A stretch of 7,470 bases of DNA from Streptomyces speibonae (GTDB lineage Bacteria; Actinomycetota; Actinomycetes; Streptomycetales; Streptomycetaceae). The notes under the pieces were generated by a model. It had not been told where the DNA came from. It did no database searches and saw nothing but the letters and a program-made list of their open reading frames with translations. The position numbers and the translations under genes are program-made. The stretch lies in assembly GCA_000715605.1 (NCBI GenBank), contig KL568591.1:15108-22577 (forward strand), read 5' to 3'. Numbering within the stretch: position 1 is the stretch's first letter; the number at the start of each line of letters is the position of its first letter. Below are positions 5,503-7,470 of this stretch, in pieces.

Positions 5503-6224
5503 GCCGGGGATCCCAGGTCGCGGGTGAGGTCGAGGCCGAGCAGCCGGTCGGCGTAGGCGTACGTCTCGAAGCGGGCGCCGTCCGGCAGTTCCGGGTCGGC
5601 CTCCACGGCGCGGAGCACACCGAGCACGCCGGGGGTGTCCAGGTCGTCCTCCCAGGCGGTGCGCAGGTCCGCGCGCACCGGGTCCGGGACGGGGCGCGAG
5701 GGGCGGTGGGCCCAGTCGGCGACCGCGCGGCGCCAGCGGACAAGGGTGTCGCGGGCCTCGTCCAGAGCGGCCGGGCCGAGGGTGACGGGTGCGTGCCGGG
5801 GGTGCGCGAGCAGGGCCAGACGCAGCACGGCGGGGTCGGTGGCCTCCGGCGGGCCGGGTACCTCCCAGCGCACGGGGGCCACGGCCAGGCAGGGCCCGTC
5901 GGGCGTTCCGGCACCGTCGCCGGCCACGTGCAGCACCTGTGCCTCGCCGAGGCCGGTCCCCGCGTCCCGGCCGTCCTCGAACGGGCGCACGCCCAGCGCC
6001 TCGCCCGCGGCGCGCAGCTCCGCCCGCTGCCGCTCGCCGGCGAGCAGCGCCCACACCGGCGTACCGCCGAGTTCCAGGGCGCGTACGAGCAGGTCGGCGA
6101 CGAGGAGCACGCGCAGGTTCGCCGGGTCGAGCCCCTGGGTGTGGGCCTCGACCCGGGTGAGCCCCCGCCGGGCGGGGGCGGCGTCCACGGGTTCGCCGGT
6201 TCGGGCGTCGGTGATGCGCAGCAC
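5499..6224 (-). CDS. Cysteinyl-tRNA synthetase-like protein lacking catalytic motifs
   Basis: This 241-residue protein resembles a cut-down cysteinyl-tRNA synthetase. Residues 37-56 (LRVLLVADLLVRALELGGTP) resemble the helix after the HIGH motif in CysRS, and RAELRAAGEALGVRPFED (68-84) resembles its DALGVRPP block. DPAVLRLALLAHPRHAPVTL (130-149) followed by AALDEARDTLVRWRRAV resembles the segment after KMSKS, and EDDLDTPGVLGVL (192-204) resembles the DDDxNTPxALAVL part. The HIGH and KMSKS motifs themselves and the zinc-binding cysteines are absent; the only cysteine is Cys112. It therefore should not aminoacylate tRNA; its role is unknown, and a related cysteine-ligase-fold function cannot be excluded. 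The GTG at 6224 is preferred because homology begins at once; there is no ribosome site, and a -10-like TACGCT lies 6 nt upstream, so the mRNA may be leaderless. It overlaps the SixA-like gene by 4 bp. Confidence 0.8.
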   Translation of the reverse strand: MLRITDARTGEPVDAAPARRGLTRVEAHTQGLDPANLRVLLVADLLVRALELGGTPVWALLAGERQRAELRAAGEALGVRPFEDGRDAGTGLGEAQVLHVAGDGAGTPDGPCLAVAPVRWEVPGPPEATDPAVLRLALLAHPRHAPVTLGPAALDEARDTLVRWRRAVADWAHRPSRPVPDPVRADLRTAWEDDLDTPGVLGVLRAVEADPELPDGARFETYAYADRLLGLDLTRDLGSPA

Positions 6225-6230
6225 GAGGCG

Positions 6231-6236
6231 AGCGTA
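6231..6236 (-). promoter_or_regulatory. Candidate -10 of a leaderless CysRS-like/SixA/YigZ operon promoter
   Basis: On the minus strand TACGCT fits the actinobacterial TANNNT -10, and only 6 nt (CGCCTC) separate it from the GTG start. With no Shine-Dalgarno sequence, this spacing is what a leaderless transcript would show. No clear -35 hexamer is found 17-18 bp further upstream. Confidence 0.45.
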
Positions 6237-6244
6237 GGCGCGTG

Positions 6245-6276
6245 AGCGGGCGTACGCAGGTATCCCGCCCGCTTTT
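6245..6276 (+). other. Perfect 8-bp inverted repeat followed by TTTT in a divergent spacer
   Basis: AGCGGGCG (6245-6252) pairs with CGCCCGCT (6266-6273) around a 13-nt loop, and four Ts (6273-6276) end the right arm on the plus strand. It looks like an intrinsic terminator reading rightward, but no plus-strand gene ends here. It may stop antisense transcription crossing the CysRS-like gene, or serve as an operator upstream of the minus-strand operon. Confidence 0.5.
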
Positions 6277-6322
6277 CGGGTCGGCGTGCGCCGTTCCCCG
6301 CACCGTACGGCGCGGCGGGCGC

Positions 6323-6328
6323 TACAGT
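6323..6328 (+). promoter_or_regulatory. Candidate -10 for the CoA-binding protein gene
   Basis: TACAGT matches the TANNNT -10 pattern and stands about 100 bp before the GTG start, in the spacer between divergent genes. No -35 hexamer resembling TTGAC is present at 17-19 bp upstream, so the call rests on the -10 alone. Confidence 0.35.
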
Positions 6329-6384
6329 CGGCGGACCCTCCCGGGGGCCTGCGGCGGTCACGGGAATCACCCGGGGCCCCGCCC

Positions 6385-6407
6385 GGTTGTCGCGAACGAC
6401 AGCTTTT
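6385..6407 (+). other. Leader hairpin with CGAA loop followed by TTTT
   Basis: 6385-6392 pairs with 6397-6404 (8 pairs, three of them G-T wobbles) around the loop CGAA, and the stem runs directly into TTTT at 6404-6407. This has the form of a weak intrinsic terminator or attenuator in the untranslated leader, 21 nt before the GTG of the CoA-binding gene. Confidence 0.45.
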
Positions 6408-6428
6408 CACGACTCCGGGAGGCCGGCG

Positions 6429-6836
6429 GTGTACGGCGACGAGGCAACGGTCCGCAAGATTCTCACGCAGCACGGTGACACCTGGGCCGTGGTGGGCCTG
6501 TCGTCGAACCGGCAGCGCGCGGCGTACGGCGTCGCGCAGGTGCTGCAGCGCTTCGGCAAGCGCGTGGTGCCGGTGCACCCGAAGGCGGAGACGGTGCACG
6601 GCGAGCAGGGGTACGCCTCGCTCGCGGACATCCCGTTCGACGTGGACGTCGTGGATGTGTTCGTCAACAGCGACCTCGCCGGCGGCGTCGCGGACGAGGC
6701 GGTGGCCAAGGGCGCGAAGGCGGTGTGGTTCCAGCTCGGCGTCATCGACGAGGCGGCCTACGAGCGGACTCGTGCGGCGGGTCTGGACATGGTGATGGAC
6801 CGCTGCCCGGCGATCGAGATACCCCGGCTCGGCTGA
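6429..6836 (+). CDS. CoA-binding domain protein (YccU type)
   Basis: The 135-residue protein is a single CoA-binding Rossmann domain. It shows TWAVVGLSSNRQRAAYGVAQ (18-37), with the first glycine of the nucleotide loop at 23, then KRVVPVHPKAETVHGE (44-59), VDVVDVFVN (72-80) and the paired ends KAVWFQLGVIDEAA (97-110) and VMDRCPAIE (122-130). Related stand-alone proteins bind CoA, and the conserved Cys126 may be involved in CoA disulphide chemistry; this is an inference from the family. Function in the cell is not established. The GTG at 6429 is chosen because GGAGG at 6418-6422 is 6 nt upstream; an ATG at 6387 in the same frame lies inside a hairpin and has no ribosome site. It is divergent from the CysRS-like operon and codirectional with the pobA-like gene. 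Confidence 0.9.
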   Translation: MYGDEATVRKILTQHGDTWAVVGLSSNRQRAAYGVAQVLQRFGKRVVPVHPKAETVHGEQGYASLADIPFDVDVVDVFVNSDLAGGVADEAVAKGAKAVWFQLGVIDEAAYERTRAAGLDMVMDRCPAIEIPRLG

Positions 6837-6855
6837 CCGCTCACCGGGGCCGTGA

Positions 6856-6884
6856 CGGCACGGTGCCACGAGGGTGCCGTGCCG
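6856..6884. other. 12-bp hairpin between the CoA-binding and PobA-like genes
   Basis: 6856-6867 pairs with 6873-6884 around the 5-nt loop ACGAG; the outer 8 bp (CGGCACGG/CCGTGCCG) are perfect and two inner pairs are G-T. It begins 20 bp after the CoA-binding stop and ends just before a candidate -10 for the next gene. It may be a terminator for the first gene, or an operator overlapping the promoter of the second. Confidence 0.6.
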
Positions 6885-6885
6885 C

Positions 6886-6891
6886 CATAAT
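6886..6891 (+). promoter_or_regulatory. Candidate -10 of a leaderless pobA-like gene
   Basis: CATAAT differs from TATAAT at one base and sits 6 nt before the ATG at 6898. There is no Shine-Dalgarno sequence before that ATG, so a leaderless transcript is plausible. No -35 is visible; the position is occupied by the preceding hairpin, which suggests regulated initiation. Confidence 0.4.
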
Positions 6892-6897
6892 GACGCG

Positions 6898-7470
6898 ATG
6901 ACGCAGAGCTCCCCCCACCCCGACTCCCTTGCGCCGCAACACTTTCCGGTCGTCGTCGTGGGCGCGGGGCCGGCCGGGCTGACCGTCGGCAACATCCTGC
7001 GGGCGGCCGGTGTCGACTGTCTGGTCCTGGAGACCGAGAGCCGGGAGTTCATCGAACGCCGGCCCCGCGCGGGGGTGATCGAGGAGTGGGCGGTGCGCGG
7101 CCTTCAGCGGCGGGGCCTGGCGGGGAACCTGCTGGACCGCGCCGAGCTGCACACCGCGTGCGAGTTCCGTTTCGACGGGGAGCGCTACCGGTTCTCGTAC
7201 CAGGAGCTGACGGGACATCACCACTGGGTGTATCCGCAGCCGTTGCTGGTGACGGACCTCGTGCGCGAGTACGCGGACGTGCGCGGCGGGGACATACGGT
7301 TCGGCGTGCGCGACGTACGGCTGCGCGGCCTGGACGGCGACCGTCCCTCGGTGTCCTACCTCTGCCCCCGCAGCGGCCGGCGGGAGGTCGTGGTCTGTGA
7401 CTTCGTCGCCGGCTGCGACGGCGCCCGCGGGGTGAGCAGGTCGTCCGTCGCGCCGGAGCGGGCCAGGGTC
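6898..7470 (+). CDS. pobA: 4-hydroxybenzoate 3-monooxygenase-like flavoprotein (3' end outside window)
   Basis: The first 191 residues are visible and run open to the window end; the family is about 390-400 long. The FAD-binding Rossmann motif is VVVVGAGPAGLTVG (18-31). RPRAGVIEE (55-63) resembles the RIRAGVLEQ block of Pseudomonas PobA. FVAGCDGARGVSR with VAPER following (169-188) resembles its YIAGCDGFHGISR and IPAER, the DG motif that contacts FAD and NAD(P)H. This close order match, rather than the fold alone, supports PobA. The enzyme turns 4-hydroxybenzoate into protocatechuate for the beta-ketoadipate pathway. The substrate-binding tyrosines and serine lie beyond the window, so a relative acting on another phenol is possible. 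The ATG at 6898 is the only suitable start; a 3-codon ATG-initiated frame (6890-6901) overlaps it. The N-terminal 15 residues before the fold are longer than in PobA. Confidence 0.82.
   Translation, partial: MTQSSPHPDSLAPQHFPVVVVGAGPAGLTVGNILRAAGVDCLVLETESREFIERRPRAGVIEEWAVRGLQRRGLAGNLLDRAELHTACEFRFDGERYRFSYQELTGHHHWVYPQPLLVTDLVREYADVRGGDIRFGVRDVRLRGLDGDRPSVSYLCPRSGRREVVVCDFVAGCDGARGVSRSSVAPERARV

Noticed and set aside
6387..6428. ATG at 6387 as the start of the CoA-binding protein
   Set aside because: It sits in the leader hairpin without a ribosome site; the GTG at 6429 has GGAGG at the right distance and starts the conserved MYGDE sequence.

Overview
The window reads as chromosomal DNA from a high-GC actinomycete, almost certainly a Streptomyces. 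Coding regions have strong third-position GC bias, GTG starts are frequent, and the gene families are typical (SARP regulator, TetR regulator, DUF4873 protein, SixA-type phosphatase, actinobacterial CysRS-like protein). No rRNA, tRNA, CRISPR array, insertion sequence or attachment site was seen.

Left half (1-4265) looks like the regulated edge of a secondary-metabolite gene cluster. In order: the 3' end of a DUF4873 gene (+), a dienelactone-hydrolase-family gene (+), a TetR repressor (+) preceded by a perfect 10-bp palindrome, a strong pair of overlapping hairpins serving the convergent TetR and SARP genes, a 525-residue SARP activator with an AfsR-type NTPase module but no TPR domain (-), and, divergent from it across a 221-bp AT-richer spacer, a small sigma-70-family factor (+). 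The SARP gene carries a TTA leucine codon, so it is likely bldA-dependent. One repressor, one TTA-containing activator and one sigma factor next to two likely tailoring or accessory enzymes suggest a layered regulatory block. No core synthase lies in the window, so the product class cannot be stated.

Right half (4283-7470) looks like conserved chromosomal background. A minus-strand operon encodes a catalytically degenerate cysteinyl-tRNA-synthetase-like protein, a SixA-like histidine phosphatase (4-bp ATGA overlap) and a YigZ/IMPACT-family protein. Divergent from it are a CoA-binding-fold protein (YccU type) and then the first 191 codons of a 4-hydroxybenzoate 3-monooxygenase-like flavoprotein (PobA type) that runs off the window. 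Several of these starts lack a Shine-Dalgarno sequence and have a -10-like hexamer 6 nt upstream, suggesting leaderless mRNAs.

The apparent boundary between accessory and background genes is the 17-nt gap between the convergent sigma-factor and YigZ genes (4266-4282). The most unusual observations are the TTA-containing SARP with a shortened, insertion-bearing NTPase module, the CysRS-derived protein without aminoacylation motifs, and a set of hairpins in the 6240-6890 intergenic regions.
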